From assembly GCA_041651995.1 (NCBI GenBank), contig JBAZID010000001.1:248001-312000 (forward strand): a stretch of 64,000 nt of DNA, read 5' to 3'. This document shows positions 53,560 through 62,267 of the stretch, in pieces. A program made the position numbers and the translations under genes. The first letter of the stretch is position 1; every line of letters begins with the position of its first letter. This stretch comes from Sulfuricella sp. GTDB lineage: Bacteria; Pseudomonadota; Gammaproteobacteria; Burkholderiales; Sulfuricellaceae. A model generated the notes under the pieces. That model was not told the DNA's origin and made no database searches. It worked only from the letters and a program-made list of their open reading frames with translations.

Positions 53560-56500
53560 ATGACGAACAATAATGACACTGGCAAAACAATGCAACTGAT
53601 CTTTTCGCCCGCCATCGCCCTGCTGAACCGCATGAGCTACACCAGGAAATTTACCCTGCTGTGGCTGATGTCGCTGGTCGCGGTTGCCATTGTGGTGTAC
53701 AGCCTGTTTGTCAGCCTCGATCGGGTCATCCAGCCTTCGCAGCGGGAACTGGAAGGCCTGGTGCTGATCGATCCGGTTTCCCGCGCCGTGCAGGTCATCC
53801 AGCAGCACCGCGGGATTTCGGTCGCGCTACTCGGCGGCAACGAGGCCATGAAAGACCGGCTTGCCGCCAAGGAAATGAGTGTAGCCTCGGCATTCAGGGC
53901 GATGGAGGAGGCGCTGCCCGCCGGCCTGACTTCGGGCGAAGACTTCCGGCTACTCAAGGCCGGATGGGAGCGGCTGCGCAAGGAGGGAACCCATTGGACG
54001 GTGGATGAGAACTTCGCCGCGCATACCCGCATGATCGAACAGCTCCAGTCATTGAAGTCGTCAATCGCCGATGATTATGCGCTGACCCTGGACGGCGAAC
54101 TCGCCACGCTCTACCTGATCGATAGCAACGTTAACAGGCTGCCCCATGTGCTTGAACATCTTGGCCAGCTCCGCGCATATGGCACCGGCATTCTGGCCGG
54201 GAAGCAGATCGACGGGCGCCAGGCAATCAAGCTGAACAGCCTGATTGCCGAGCTTGACAGTTCGCTCGATGAACTTGAGACCAGCATCAGAAAGACCGTG
54301 CGCCACAATCCGGCGGTACGCGATTCGCTCCTGGAGGCGTATGGCGGCATCGCCGATTCGGCGCGCACGCTGGCCGGTCTGGTGAAGGCGGATATCCTGA
54401 CCGGGCGTTTTGCCACCGCTCCGGAAGTCTTCCTGGATATGGCCACCGCGGAGATCGACAGGGGCTACGCGCAAATGTATGAATCCCTGCTGCCGACAAC
54501 CAGAACGCTAATCGAGAGACGTATCGCCAAGGCAAAAAACGCACTGCTCACGAGCGTTGCCGGCGCATTGCTGATATTTTTACTGGTGGTCTATATCTCG
54601 GTCAGCATCTACTACGCCATTATCGGCAGCATCCAGTCGCTGGTCCATTCCGCACAAACCTTTGCCGCGGGCGACCTGGACGTGCGGGTCAAGCTCGATA
54701 CGCGCGACGAGATCAGCCATATCGGCGACAGTTTCAACAAGATGGCCGACGGGTTCAACGCCCTGCTCGATGAGCGCAAGCGGGCGGAGCAGGAGATAAA
54801 GGGCTTGTCCGCTCACCTGCAACATATTCTCGCCAGTACCCCCGCGCTGCATTACGCCTGCCGTATCGACGGCGAACGCCTGGTGCCGACCTATGCCAGC
54901 CCGAACATAAAAGACTTGTGGGGCTACGACCTGGAGGAGTATCTGGGTGAGGACGGCTGGTGGTGGTCCGGCATGCATCCCGAAGAGCGCGACGGCATCG
55001 CCGGCGCCTTTCGTGCCGCCGTGATGGCTGGCCGCGACAGCCGTTATGCCCACGAATACCGCTTCCAGCGCAAGGACGGGGCTTACCGCTGGGTGCACGA
55101 TGAATTGCAGATCATCCGCGACCCGGCCGGGCGCCCTCTTGAGATCGTGGGTTCCTGGATGGATATCACCCAGCGCAAGCGCGTGGAGCTGGAGCTGGAA
55201 GAGAGCAAGGAGCGGTTTTACACCATTATCGAGACCGCACTGGACGCCGTGGTGCAGATGGATACCGAAGGCACCATCACCGGCTGGAACGCCCGGGCGG
55301 AGAAGATTTTCGGCTGGCCACGGGAAGAGGCGATAGGGCGGGCGATGGACGAAACGATCATCCCGCCCCAGTACCGCGAAGCACATACGCAGGGATTGAA
55401 ACACTTCCTGGCCGCCGGCGAGGGGGTGATCCTGAATTCACAGGTCGAGCTGCTGGCGCTGCACCGCGACGGGCATGAATTCCCCGTCGAATTGTCCGTC
55501 GTCCCGATCAGGACGGCAAACCAGTACGAGTTCAGCGCTTTTATCCACGACATCACCAACAGGAAGAAATTCGAAAGCCTGGTCTGGAAGCAGGCCAACT
55601 TCGATGAACTGACCGGCCTGCCCAACCGCCACATGTTCTACGACCGGCTGGCGCAGGAAACCAGGAAGGCGGATCGCACCGGCCTGAGCATGGCCTTGCT
55701 GTACATCGACCTCGACCATTTCAAGGAAATCAACGACACGCTCGGGCACAGCATGGGCGATGTCCTGCTGGTGGATGCGGCGCGCCGCATCAGCGCCTGT
55801 GTGCGCGAGAGCGATACGGTGGCGCGCCTGGGCGGGGACGAATTCATCATCGTGCTGACGGAACTCAACGAAATCGGCCGGATCGATGCGCTGACCCAGG
55901 ACATCCTCCACGAGCTTGCCAAGCCTTTCCGGCTGGGCAGCGAGGTGGCCTATATAACCGCCAGCATCGGCATCACGCTGTATCCGCACGATGCCGCCGG
56001 GCTGGAAGAGCTGGTCAAGAACGCCGACCAGGCGATGTATGCCGCCAAGAATGCCGGGCGGAACCGCTTCAGCTACTTCACCCAGGCGATGCAGCAAACG
56101 GCGCAGGCCAAGCTGAAATTGACCAATGACCTGCGCGGGGCGCTGGCGGGCCACCAGTTCGAGGTGCATTACCAGCCCATTGTCGAACTGGCCACCGGCC
56201 GTATTCACAAGGCAGAGGCGCTGATCCGCTGGCAGCATCCGGAACGCGGCTTCGTCAGCCCCGCCGAGTTTATTCCGCTGGCCGAGGAATCCGGGCTGAT
56301 TGTCGAAATCGGCGACTGGGTCTTCAGGGAAGCGGCAAGCCAGGCCAAACGCTGGAGGACTTTGTACGATGCGGAATTCCAGATCAGCGTGAACATGTCG
56401 CCCGTACAGTTCCGCAGCGCCAGCAACCCGTGCCAGGCATGGTCTGCCTGCTTGCAGGCGCTTGATCTGCCGGGGCAAAGCATGGTGATTGAAATCACCG

Positions 56501-56898
56501 AGGGGCTGTTGCTCGAAGCGGAGCAGGGCGTGATGGACAAGCTGCTGCGATTCCATGAGACAGGCATTCAGATATCGCTCGACGATTTCGGCACGGGCTA
56601 TTCCTCGCTGTCCTATCTCCAGAAATTCGACATCGACTACCTGAAGATAGACCAGTCCTTTACCCGCAATCTGACACCCGGCTCAAGCAACATGGTGCTA
56701 TCCGAGGCCATCATCATGATGGCGCACCGGCTCGACATGGCAGTGGTCGCCGAGGGCGTGGAAACGGAGGCGCAACGCGAGCTGCTGGCCAATGCCGGGT
56801 GCAACCATGGGCAAGGATTTTTGTTCTCCAGGCCGGTAGCCGCCGAGGAATTCGAGATGTTGCTGAAGACCAATCAGGCCGCCACGTCACTTGTCTGA
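53560..56898 (+). CDS. Membrane PAS-GGDEF-EAL cyclic-di-GMP protein
   Basis: A 1112-residue inner-membrane protein. Helix at about 30-50, a long helical periplasmic domain (nitrate/NIT-like in character, with VIQQHRGISVALLGG), second helix near 325-350, HAMP, two PAS domains (about 420-545 and 550-665), GGDEF with GGDEF at 758-762 and intact inhibitory site (RESD), and EAL with Glu886 in EALIRW. The EAL catalytic residues look complete (VNMSP, EITEG, DDFGTGYSS, KIDQSF, EGVET), so both synthesis and breakdown of cyclic-di-GMP are possible. Divergent from the hybrid kinase. Confidence 0.92.
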   Translation: MTNNNDTGKTMQLIFSPAIALLNRMSYTRKFTLLWLMSLVAVAIVVYSLFVSLDRVIQPSQRELEGLVLIDPVSRAVQVIQQHRGISVALLGGNEAMKDRLAAKEMSVASAFRAMEEALPAGLTSGEDFRLLKAGWERLRKEGTHWTVDENFAAHTRMIEQLQSLKSSIADDYALTLDGELATLYLIDSNVNRLPHVLEHLGQLRAYGTGILAGKQIDGRQAIKLNSLIAELDSSLDELETSIRKTVRHNPAVRDSLLEAYGGIADSARTLAGLVKADILTGRFATAPEVFLDMATAEIDRGYAQMYESLLPTTRTLIERRIAKAKNALLTSVAGALLIFLLVVYISVSIYYAIIGSIQSLVHSAQTFAAGDLDVRVKLDTRDEISHIGDSFNKMADGFNALLDERKRAEQEIKGLSAHLQHILASTPALHYACRIDGERLVPTYASPNIKDLWGYDLEEYLGEDGWWWSGMHPEERDGIAGAFRAAVMAGRDSRYAHEYRFQRKDGAYRWVHDELQIIRDPAGRPLEIVGSWMDITQRKRVELELEESKERFYTIIETALDAVVQMDTEGTITGWNARAEKIFGWPREEAIGRAMDETIIPPQYREAHTQGLKHFLAAGEGVILNSQVELLALHRDGHEFPVELSVVPIRTANQYEFSAFIHDITNRKKFESLVWKQANFDELTGLPNRHMFYDRLAQETRKADRTGLSMALLYIDLDHFKEINDTLGHSMGDVLLVDAARRISACVRESDTVARLGGDEFIIVLTELNEIGRIDALTQDILHELAKPFRLGSEVAYITASIGITLYPHDAAGLEELVKNADQAMYAAKNAGRNRFSYFTQAMQQTAQAKLKLTNDLRGALAGHQFEVHYQPIVELATGRIHKAEALIRWQHPERGFVSPAEFIPLAEESGLIVEIGDWVFREAASQAKRWRTLYDAEFQISVNMSPVQFRSASNPCQAWSACLQALDLPGQSMVIEITEGLLLEAEQGVMDKLLRFHETGIQISLDDFGTGYSSLSYLQKFDIDYLKIDQSFTRNLTPGSSNMVLSEAIIMMAHRLDMAVVAEGVETEAQRELLANAGCNHGQGFLFSRPVAAEEFEMLLKTNQAATSLV

Positions 56899-56986
56899 GC
56901 TTTTGCCGAAGGGGGCAAATCAGCCATTTCCAGCACATTCGTAAACGCTATCCGGCTTCGGGCAGTTGCCCCAATTTTTCTACACG

Positions 56987-57442
56987 TTATCTGTGGCTCA
57001 GGTGGTGATGTTCAGTTTCCCAGCCCTTGATAGCAAGGCCAACCATGCGCGGAATCAGGTAACGACCGGCTTCATAATATGAAACCATGCGCCGGGTAAT
57101 GCCAAGCGCAAGAGTGGCATCAGACAGCGATAGCCGATTACGCGCACGCCAAGCGGTGAACTCATGAATCGGCGTAGCCTCTCCAGCCTGTTCGCGCGCC
57201 ATGCGCCAAAGGGTATCCGTTCCAATTTCAGCGCCGTCAGGCCAGATTAGCGACCAGCCATCCTCGCCTACCGCAACAGCAGAAAAAATGGCAGCATTGT
57301 CAATCTCCGCCAGGGCGGCCAGTTCGTTGATCAACCCAGTCAGGCCGACTCGATCTATTTTTCCGCTTGCCCACGTTATTTCAACCACCTTGCTGCTTGA
57401 GGGCACTACGGCTTTAATGTCCAGATGCCGGCACGGCGGCAA
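56987..57442 (-). CDS. DUF2442 and helix-turn-helix protein
   Basis: A 151-residue protein: residues about 20-85 form a DUF2442-type domain (EITWASGKIDRVGL, then WSLIWPDGAEIGTDTLW), and the C-terminus is an XRE-like helix-turn-helix (LSLSDATLALGITRRMVSYYEAGR). These often belong to DUF4160/DUF2442 pairs of toxin-antitoxin type, but no partner is seen here. The only in-frame start near the usual position is TTG 57442; an ATG at 57450 is out of frame, so a one-base change at the 5' end is possible. Confidence 0.7.
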   Translation of the reverse strand: MPPCRHLDIKAVVPSSSKVVEITWASGKIDRVGLTGLINELAALAEIDNAAIFSAVAVGEDGWSLIWPDGAEIGTDTLWRMAREQAGEATPIHEFTAWRARNRLSLSDATLALGITRRMVSYYEAGRYLIPRMVGLAIKGWETEHHHLSHR

Positions 57443-57600
57443 TCAGGCATGGTGACTGTTCGGGGAAGTTTTCATGTGGCGCAATGTGCTTCGCTTAATT
57501 AACGCCCTACGCCTTATGTTGATGGCGGTTTTTCCCCTTGGTGTTATCCAGCATAGCCTGGCAGTGGCGCAACGAGAAGCCAGGTGTACGGGGACACAGA

Positions 57601-57666
57601 AGATCACGCACAGCCTTTTCGAATGCTTCGCCTTCGAACTTTCCGGTGCGGGGGATGCCGATGCCG
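57601..57666 (-). pseudogene. Decayed folE fragment
   Basis: Bases 57601-57666 match 46811-46876 in the 5' part of folE at about 59 of 66 positions and in the same orientation; the reading gives GIGIPRTGKFEGEAFEKAVRDLL. Outside this block the similarity stops and the frame is broken. It lies directly after the nitroreductase stop (57671). A relic of a second folE. Confidence 0.7.
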
Positions 57667-57670
57667 GGCG

Positions 57671-58273
57671 TCAAAAGCGGTCGGTGATCACCACCTCGCC
57701 CATGGGTAGCTGCCCGCCGCGCGGGAAAGGCTCCTGGGTGCCCTTGCCGATCGCCACGAACATGGCGATTACGTGATCCGGTGGCAGGTTGATGAGTTTG
57801 CCCACTGCGTCGAAATCGAAGCCGTCCATGGGGCAGGAGTCATAACCCATTTCCTTCGCCGCCAGCATCAGATTCATGGCGGCGATGCCGCAGGAGCGCA
57901 TCGCCTCGTCGCGCTGCACCTGCTCGCGGCCGCGATAGTACTGATCAATGGCCGGCACCAGATAGTCCTGCACAGGCTGGGGCGCATTCCTCCAGTAGCG
58001 TGCCGGATCTCTTTCCCACGCCTTGAGGTCGGCGGCAAGCACCACCAGCAATGAGGCGTCTGTCACCTGAGCCTGGTCCCAGGCCACGGCGCGGATCTGC
58101 TTGCGCAACTCGGGGGCCGCCACAACGACAAAACGCCAGTTCTGGATATTGAATGCGGTTGGCGAGAGCATGGCGAGGGAAAAAAGCTTTTCCTTCTCCG
58201 CCTCGCTCATGCGCTGGCCGGCGTCATAAGCCTTGACGGCACGACGCAGTTCGATTGCCCTGGACACATCCAT
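57671..58273 (-). CDS. Nitroreductase-family FMN oxidoreductase
   Basis: A 200-residue protein starting at ATG 58273 with a perfect AGGAGG. Family features: the FMN-binding RRAVKAYDAG start, SPTAFNIQNWRFVVV, and the C-terminal YDSCPMDGFDFDAVGKLINLP and GKGTQEPFPR. NAD(P)H-dependent reduction of quinones or nitro compounds is expected. It follows the TetR gene by 62 bases, in which a TetR-like operator lies. Confidence 0.88.
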   Translation of the reverse strand: MDVSRAIELRRAVKAYDAGQRMSEAEKEKLFSLAMLSPTAFNIQNWRFVVVAAPELRKQIRAVAWDQAQVTDASLLVVLAADLKAWERDPARYWRNAPQPVQDYLVPAIDQYYRGREQVQRDEAMRSCGIAAMNLMLAAKEMGYDSCPMDGFDFDAVGKLINLPPDHVIAMFVAIGKGTQEPFPRGGQLPMGEVVITDRF

Positions 58274-58291
58274 GATTTCCTCCTTTTTATC

Positions 58292-58311
58292 CATACCGGC
58301 CATTCGGTATG
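58292..58311 (-). promoter_or_regulatory. TetR half-sites before the nitroreductase gene
   Basis: CATACCG and CGGTATG (58292-58298 and 58305-58311) form an inverted repeat with a 6-base spacer. Its half-sites are identical to those before the TetR gene. It ends close to the Shine-Dalgarno, so binding would block translation-proximal transcription of the nitroreductase. Confidence 0.6.
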
Positions 58312-58335
58312 CTTTGCCACAAAACAATGAAACCC

Positions 58336-58956
58336 TTACGCCTGGCGCGCCACCATCAGTCCCTGCACATAAGCATGCAGCTGCTTCATGCACATCCGGT
58401 AGGCTTCAGGCGACTGCAAATTCTTGGCGACCCCGCCGCAGCCTTCCCATGCCGAGACGACGAACAGCGCCACCGCGGCACAATCCACGTCGGCGCGGAT
58501 CATTCCCTGCTCCTTCCCGCGCGTGAAGGCATCCTCCACGGCAGTTTTCCACAGCATCAGCACGCCGTTGAGGCGGCTTTTGAACGCTTCGTCGAGCGGA
58601 CTCATCTCCTGCATCAGGTTATTGAGGGGACAGCCGAGCTGCACGAACTCGGGCGTCGCATCCCGGTCCATGCAGGCGATCGCCTCCAGCAAGGCTGCCA
58701 CAGGCTGCGCGCTCTCAAGCAAACGCCTGAAAATCAGGCCGTCCAACTGCCCGCGAATGACTTCGTCGATCACCGCCAGTCCCAGCGCCTGCTTGGTGGG
58801 GAAATGATGGTACAAGGCTCCCTTGGTGAGTCCGGTATCCTCGAGGATATTGGCGATGCTCGCCGCCTGGAAACCCTTGCGGTGGATTTCGCAAAAAGCG
58901 GAGCGCAGCAGCTTGTCACGGGTCAGGTCGGGTTGTCTGGAGTCCATGAGGCGCAT
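58336..58956 (-). CDS. TetR-family repressor
   Basis: A protein of 206 residues (203 if ATG 58947 is used) with the TetR helix-turn-helix (LLRSAFCEIHRKGFQAASIANILED, then TGLTKGALYHHFPTKQALG) and a helical ligand domain containing two or three Cys, as in NemR/AcuR-like electrophile sensors. The strong palindrome at 58959-58974 touches its start codon, consistent with autorepression. Likely controls itself and the nitroreductase. Confidence 0.88.
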   Translation of the reverse strand: MRLMDSRQPDLTRDKLLRSAFCEIHRKGFQAASIANILEDTGLTKGALYHHFPTKQALGLAVIDEVIRGQLDGLIFRRLLESAQPVAALLEAIACMDRDATPEFVQLGCPLNNLMQEMSPLDEAFKSRLNGVLMLWKTAVEDAFTRGKEQGMIRADVDCAAVALFVVSAWEGCGGVAKNLQSPEAYRMCMKQLHAYVQGLMVARQA

Positions 58957-58958
58957 TA

Positions 58959-58974
58959 CATACCGACCGGTATG
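58959..58974 (-). promoter_or_regulatory. TetR operator before the regulator gene
   Basis: CATACCG-AC-CGGTATG is a 16-base palindrome with perfect 7-base arms, placed immediately upstream of the TetR start. The same arms with a wider spacer occur at 58292-58311. Confidence 0.75.
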
Positions 58975-59018
58975 GATGCGTCAAGTGGAATTTTTAATTC
59001 AAGCACACCCATTTTTTA

Positions 59019-60209
59019 TTACGCCTCCGGCAGGAACCCCTGCAGCAGCTCGTTCAAGAACCGCCGTCCCAGTTCCGTCGGCCGGACCCGCTCCAGCCCC
59101 CTCTCCACCAGGCCGCGCCTTTCGGCTTCGTCCAGCGCCTTCAGCACCGCCGTCGGCGGCAAACCGGTGCGCTCCTCGAACAGGGCCAGGGGAAAACCCT
59201 CGGTCAGGCGCAGCGCGTTCATCATGAACTCGAAGCCCAGGTCTTCCACCGCCACCGTATGCGACTCCTGCACCGAAGCGCTTTTCAGGGCGTGCTCCAG
59301 GTAGGCCCTGGGCTGCTTGAAGCGCATCTGGCGCAGCACCCGGTCGTGCTGCGTGAGCTTGCCATGCGCCCCGGCGCCGATGCCGAGGTAATCGCCGAAC
59401 AGCCAGTAGTTGAGGTTGTGCTGGCAGCGCCGGTTTTTTTGCGCGAAGGCCGAGGTTTCGTAGTGCTCGTAGCCCGCGCCGGCCAGTTCGGCTTCCACCG
59501 CCAGCTGCATTTCCGCCGCCAGGTCGTCGTCTGGCAGGTTCGGCGGGGTGAGGTAAAACTGCGTGTTGGGTTCGAGGGTGAGGTGGTAGGCGGAAAGGTG
59601 CTGCGGGCCGAAAGCAATCGCCGCATGCAGGTCGGCCAGCATTTCGTCCATACCCTGCTCGGGCAGGGCGTACATGAGGTCGAGGTTGATATTGTCGAAA
59701 TGGCGCTGCGCCAACTCCACTGCGCGGCGCGCCTCAATGCCGTCGTGGATGCGGCCGAGCAGCTGCAAGTGTCTGGAATTGAAGCTCTGGATGCCGAGCG
59801 AGAGGCGATTCACCCCGGCGCTGCGAAAATCGGCAAATTTCTGCGCCTCAGCCGTGCCGGGGTTGGCTTCCAGCGTGATCTCGGCCAGCGGTTCCAGCGG
59901 CAGCAGGGTGCGCACGGCGGTGAGAATGTCGTCCACGGCGCGGGCGGAGAGCAGGCTGGGCGTGCCGCCGCCGAAGAACACCGACACCACCCGGCGCCCC
60001 CACACCAGCGGCAGCGCGGTTTCAATATCCTTCACCAGGGCCGCGACGTATTCCGCCTCCGGCACGCTGCCGCGCGCTTCATGGGAATTGAAATCACAGT
60101 AGGGGCATTTGCGCACACACCAGGGAATGTGAACATACAGACTGAGCGGGGGCGGCTCAGCGATGCTCACGGCAGGAGCAGGGGCAAAGCGAAGCGGCGC
60201 AGTTTTCAC
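59019..60209 (-). CDS. hemW: HemW, radical-SAM heme chaperone family
   Basis: A 396-residue radical-SAM protein related to HemN, with the CxxxCxxC cluster motif CVRKCPYC (Cys31, 35, 38), FFGGGTPSLL and the HemW-type C-terminus. It lacks the long N-terminus of true HemN, so heme transfer rather than coproporphyrinogen oxidation is likely. GTG 60209 has GAGG upstream; a GTG at 60170 is an alternative. Last gene of the minus-strand group starting with the kinase at the window end. Confidence 0.9.
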   Translation of the reverse strand: MKTAPLRFAPAPAVSIAEPPPLSLYVHIPWCVRKCPYCDFNSHEARGSVPEAEYVAALVKDIETALPLVWGRRVVSVFFGGGTPSLLSARAVDDILTAVRTLLPLEPLAEITLEANPGTAEAQKFADFRSAGVNRLSLGIQSFNSRHLQLLGRIHDGIEARRAVELAQRHFDNINLDLMYALPEQGMDEMLADLHAAIAFGPQHLSAYHLTLEPNTQFYLTPPNLPDDDLAAEMQLAVEAELAGAGYEHYETSAFAQKNRRCQHNLNYWLFGDYLGIGAGAHGKLTQHDRVLRQMRFKQPRAYLEHALKSASVQESHTVAVEDLGFEFMMNALRLTEGFPLALFEERTGLPPTAVLKALDEAERRGLVERGLERVRPTELGRRFLNELLQGFLPEA

Positions 60210-60225
60210 AGACCTCGAGACCGCC

Positions 60226-60714
60226 TCAGGCTACTTCAGCGGCAGAAACAAAAACCGTACCCAGTGCCGCCAGGTCAGAAAGTGCCTGCTCATCGGCAGG
60301 GTGAACGCGCACGGCATCTCGCAGCACCACCACCTGATGCCCCCGCTTGATCGCATCACTCGCCGTTGCAGCCACGCCATCGCCCAGGCCACCGATCAAC
60401 AGGCGCTTCACGCCGTACATCATGAGCTGGAATTCAAGTTTGGTGCCCGAAAACCCGGAGATATTGGCCGGTGCAGGCGCCCTGGAAATCATCATGGTGA
60501 ATGCTGGCAAGCCCAGTGCAGAGGCGCACTCGGCGCCCTCGGTTTCCGTAGCGTAGATGGGCAGGCCGCGAGGGTGAAATATTTCGATAATGCGCTTGAG
60601 AGGCGGAATCACTTCGTCCGCTGCTGGAATGGCGCTGTCGCCCAAAAGAAGATTGTTTACCACATCGACAACGATCAGCGCATCGCCTTCCTGTATCGCC
60701 AGACCCTCGCTCAT
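60226..60714 (-). CDS. Isochorismatase-fold protein lacking the catalytic cysteine
   Basis: A 162-residue protein with the cysteine-hydrolase fold: LIVVDVVNN (acidic residue of the triad), then LLIGGLGDGVAATASDAIKRGHQVVVLRDA. In active members this part reads like TGIATNVCVESTARDA; here Gly stands where the Cys would be and the Lys site is not evident. Probably a non-hydrolytic binding protein. ATG overlaps the rdgB stop (ATGA), so it is made together with RdgB. Confidence 0.8.
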   Translation of the reverse strand: MSEGLAIQEGDALIVVDVVNNLLLGDSAIPAADEVIPPLKRIIEIFHPRGLPIYATETEGAECASALGLPAFTMMISRAPAPANISGFSGTKLEFQLMMYGVKRLLIGGLGDGVAATASDAIKRGHQVVVLRDAVRVHPADEQALSDLAALGTVFVSAAEVA

Positions 60715-61301
60715 GGATTGCCCTTCAATTTTTCCACTAGGGAGGCCAGTGCCTTGCCACGGTGGCTGATGCGGTTTTTTACATCCATGGGAATTTCGGC
60801 GCCGGTCTGGCCGAATTCCGGAATCAGGAAATAAGGGTCATAGCCAAAGCCGCCCTCACCGCGCGGCGTATCGATAATCTCACCGTACATCGCACCTTCG
60901 GCAATAATCGGCTGCGGATCTTCCGGCCAGCGCACCAGCACCATCACGCAATAGTAATGCGCCTTGCGGTTGGTGTGCCCTTGCAGCAATTCGATCAGCT
61001 TCTCGTTGTTGCGCTGGTCCGACTTCGGCTCACCGGCGAAGCGCGCAGAATACACGCCCGGCGCGCCGTTCAGCGCATCGACACAGATTCCGGAGTCATC
61101 CGCCAGGGCAGGAAGGCCGGAATGCGCGGAGGCATGGCGCGCCTTGGTGAGGCAATTCTCGATGAAGGTGCAGTAAGGCTCTTCGGCCTCGGGAATATTG
61201 AACGCGGACTGCGGCAGCACCTCGAATTCCATCGGCGCCAGGATGGCGCCGATTTCACGCAGCTTGCCGGCGTTGTTTGATGCGATGACGATTTTTTTCA
61301 T
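60711..61301 (-). CDS. rdgB: XTP/dITP diphosphatase
   Basis: House-cleaning enzyme that removes deaminated purine nucleotides (dITP, XTP). The 196-residue protein has IASNNAGKLREI at the N-terminus, DDSGICVDALNGAPGVYSARFAG, the core GEGGFGYDPYF and the C-terminal KNRISHRGKAL. Full length and all conserved residues present. Confidence 0.95.
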   Translation of the reverse strand: MKKIVIASNNAGKLREIGAILAPMEFEVLPQSAFNIPEAEEPYCTFIENCLTKARHASAHSGLPALADDSGICVDALNGAPGVYSARFAGEPKSDQRNNEKLIELLQGHTNRKAHYYCVMVLVRWPEDPQPIIAEGAMYGEIIDTPRGEGGFGYDPYFLIPEFGQTGAEIPMDVKNRISHRGKALASLVEKLKGNP

Positions 61302-61318
61302 TTATAAAAAATCCCAGT

Positions 61319-61460
61319 TAAAACCACGGAGAACACGGAGCACACGGAGAAAGCAATCTAAGAATTTTTATGCCTTACTCTACAAGTGAATACCCAGCGA
61401 CATGCACACATATTTATTTCAACTCCGTGTTCTCCGTGTTCTCCGTGAACTCCGTGGTTA
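61319..61460. repeat. CACGGAG-type inverted tandem repeat between rph and rdgB
   Basis: Left arm (61319-61352) reads AAAACCACGGAGAACACGGA and on with the unit CACGGAGAA repeated; the right arm (61421-61460) carries the reverse complement with CTCCGTGTT units and ends GTGGTTA. This is a known style of dispersed repeat in environmental proteobacteria. It could form a hairpin in the mRNA between rph and rdgB. Confidence 0.65.
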
Positions 61461-61483
61461 AATGCCTTTGCCCTGTTTTTTAG

Positions 61484-62200
61484 TCACAATCCCAGAGCCG
61501 CCTTCTGCTTCGCCACCAACTGGACGATGCCGCTTTGCGCCAGGTCGAGCAACGCTTCCATTTCGCCGCGACTGAACGGCGCGCCTTCCGCCGTACCCTG
61601 CACCTCGACGAAACCGCCGCTGCCGGTCATCACCACGTTCATGTCGGTGTCGCAATCGGAGTCCTCGGCATAATCCAGATCCAGCACCGGAACGCCGCGA
61701 TAGACACCGACCGAAATCGCTGCCACGAAATCAGTCAGGGGCGAAGTCGCAAGCAGCTGTTTTTTCAGCAGCAGGGATACCGCATCGTGCAATGCAACAA
61801 ACGCCCCGGTGATGCTGGCGGTACGCGTACCGCCATCTGCCTGGATCACGTCGCAATCGATCTGGATGGTGCGCTCGCCAAGCTTTTTCAGGTCCACCAC
61901 CGAGCGCAGGGAACGGCCGATCAGGCGCTGGATTTCCTGGGTGCGCCCGGACTGCTTGCCGCGCGCCGCTTCGCGATCCATCCGGCTGCCGGTGGAGCGC
62001 GGCAGCATGCCGTATTCCGCTGTCACCCAGCCCTGGCCCTTGCCGCGCAGAAAAGGCGGCACTTTCTCGTCGATGCTGGCGGTACAGATGACCTTGGTGT
62101 CGCCGCACTCGATCAGCACCGAACCCTCGGCGTGCTTGGTGTAATTGCGGGTAATGGTGATGGCGCGCAACTGGTCGGCGCCTCGCTGGCTGGGTCGCAT
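61484..62200 (-). CDS. rph: Ribonuclease PH
   Basis: 3'-5' phosphorolytic exoribonuclease that trims tRNA ends. The 238-residue protein starts at ATG 62200 (MRPSQRGADQLR) and has FLRGKGQGWVTAEYGMLPRST, RTQEIQRLIGRSLR, IQIDCDVIQADGGTRTASITG and DLDYAEDSDCDTDMNVVMTG. Full length. The frame extends upstream without family similarity. Confidence 0.95.
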   Translation of the reverse strand: MRPSQRGADQLRAITITRNYTKHAEGSVLIECGDTKVICTASIDEKVPPFLRGKGQGWVTAEYGMLPRSTGSRMDREAARGKQSGRTQEIQRLIGRSLRSVVDLKKLGERTIQIDCDVIQADGGTRTASITGAFVALHDAVSLLLKKQLLATSPLTDFVAAISVGVYRGVPVLDLDYAEDSDCDTDMNVVMTGSGGFVEVQGTAEGAPFSRGEMEALLDLAQSGIVQLVAKQKAALGL

Positions 62201-62267
62201 GGATTTTCCTGGTTTATCCTGTAAACGGCATTTCACCGCGAAGGCGGTGAAAAAGATTTTTATTGGT

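Noticed and set aside
61319..61460. CRISPR-like appearance of the CACGGAG units
   Set aside because: Units are about 10 bases, adjacent and inverted across the gap; there are no unique spacers and no cas genes.
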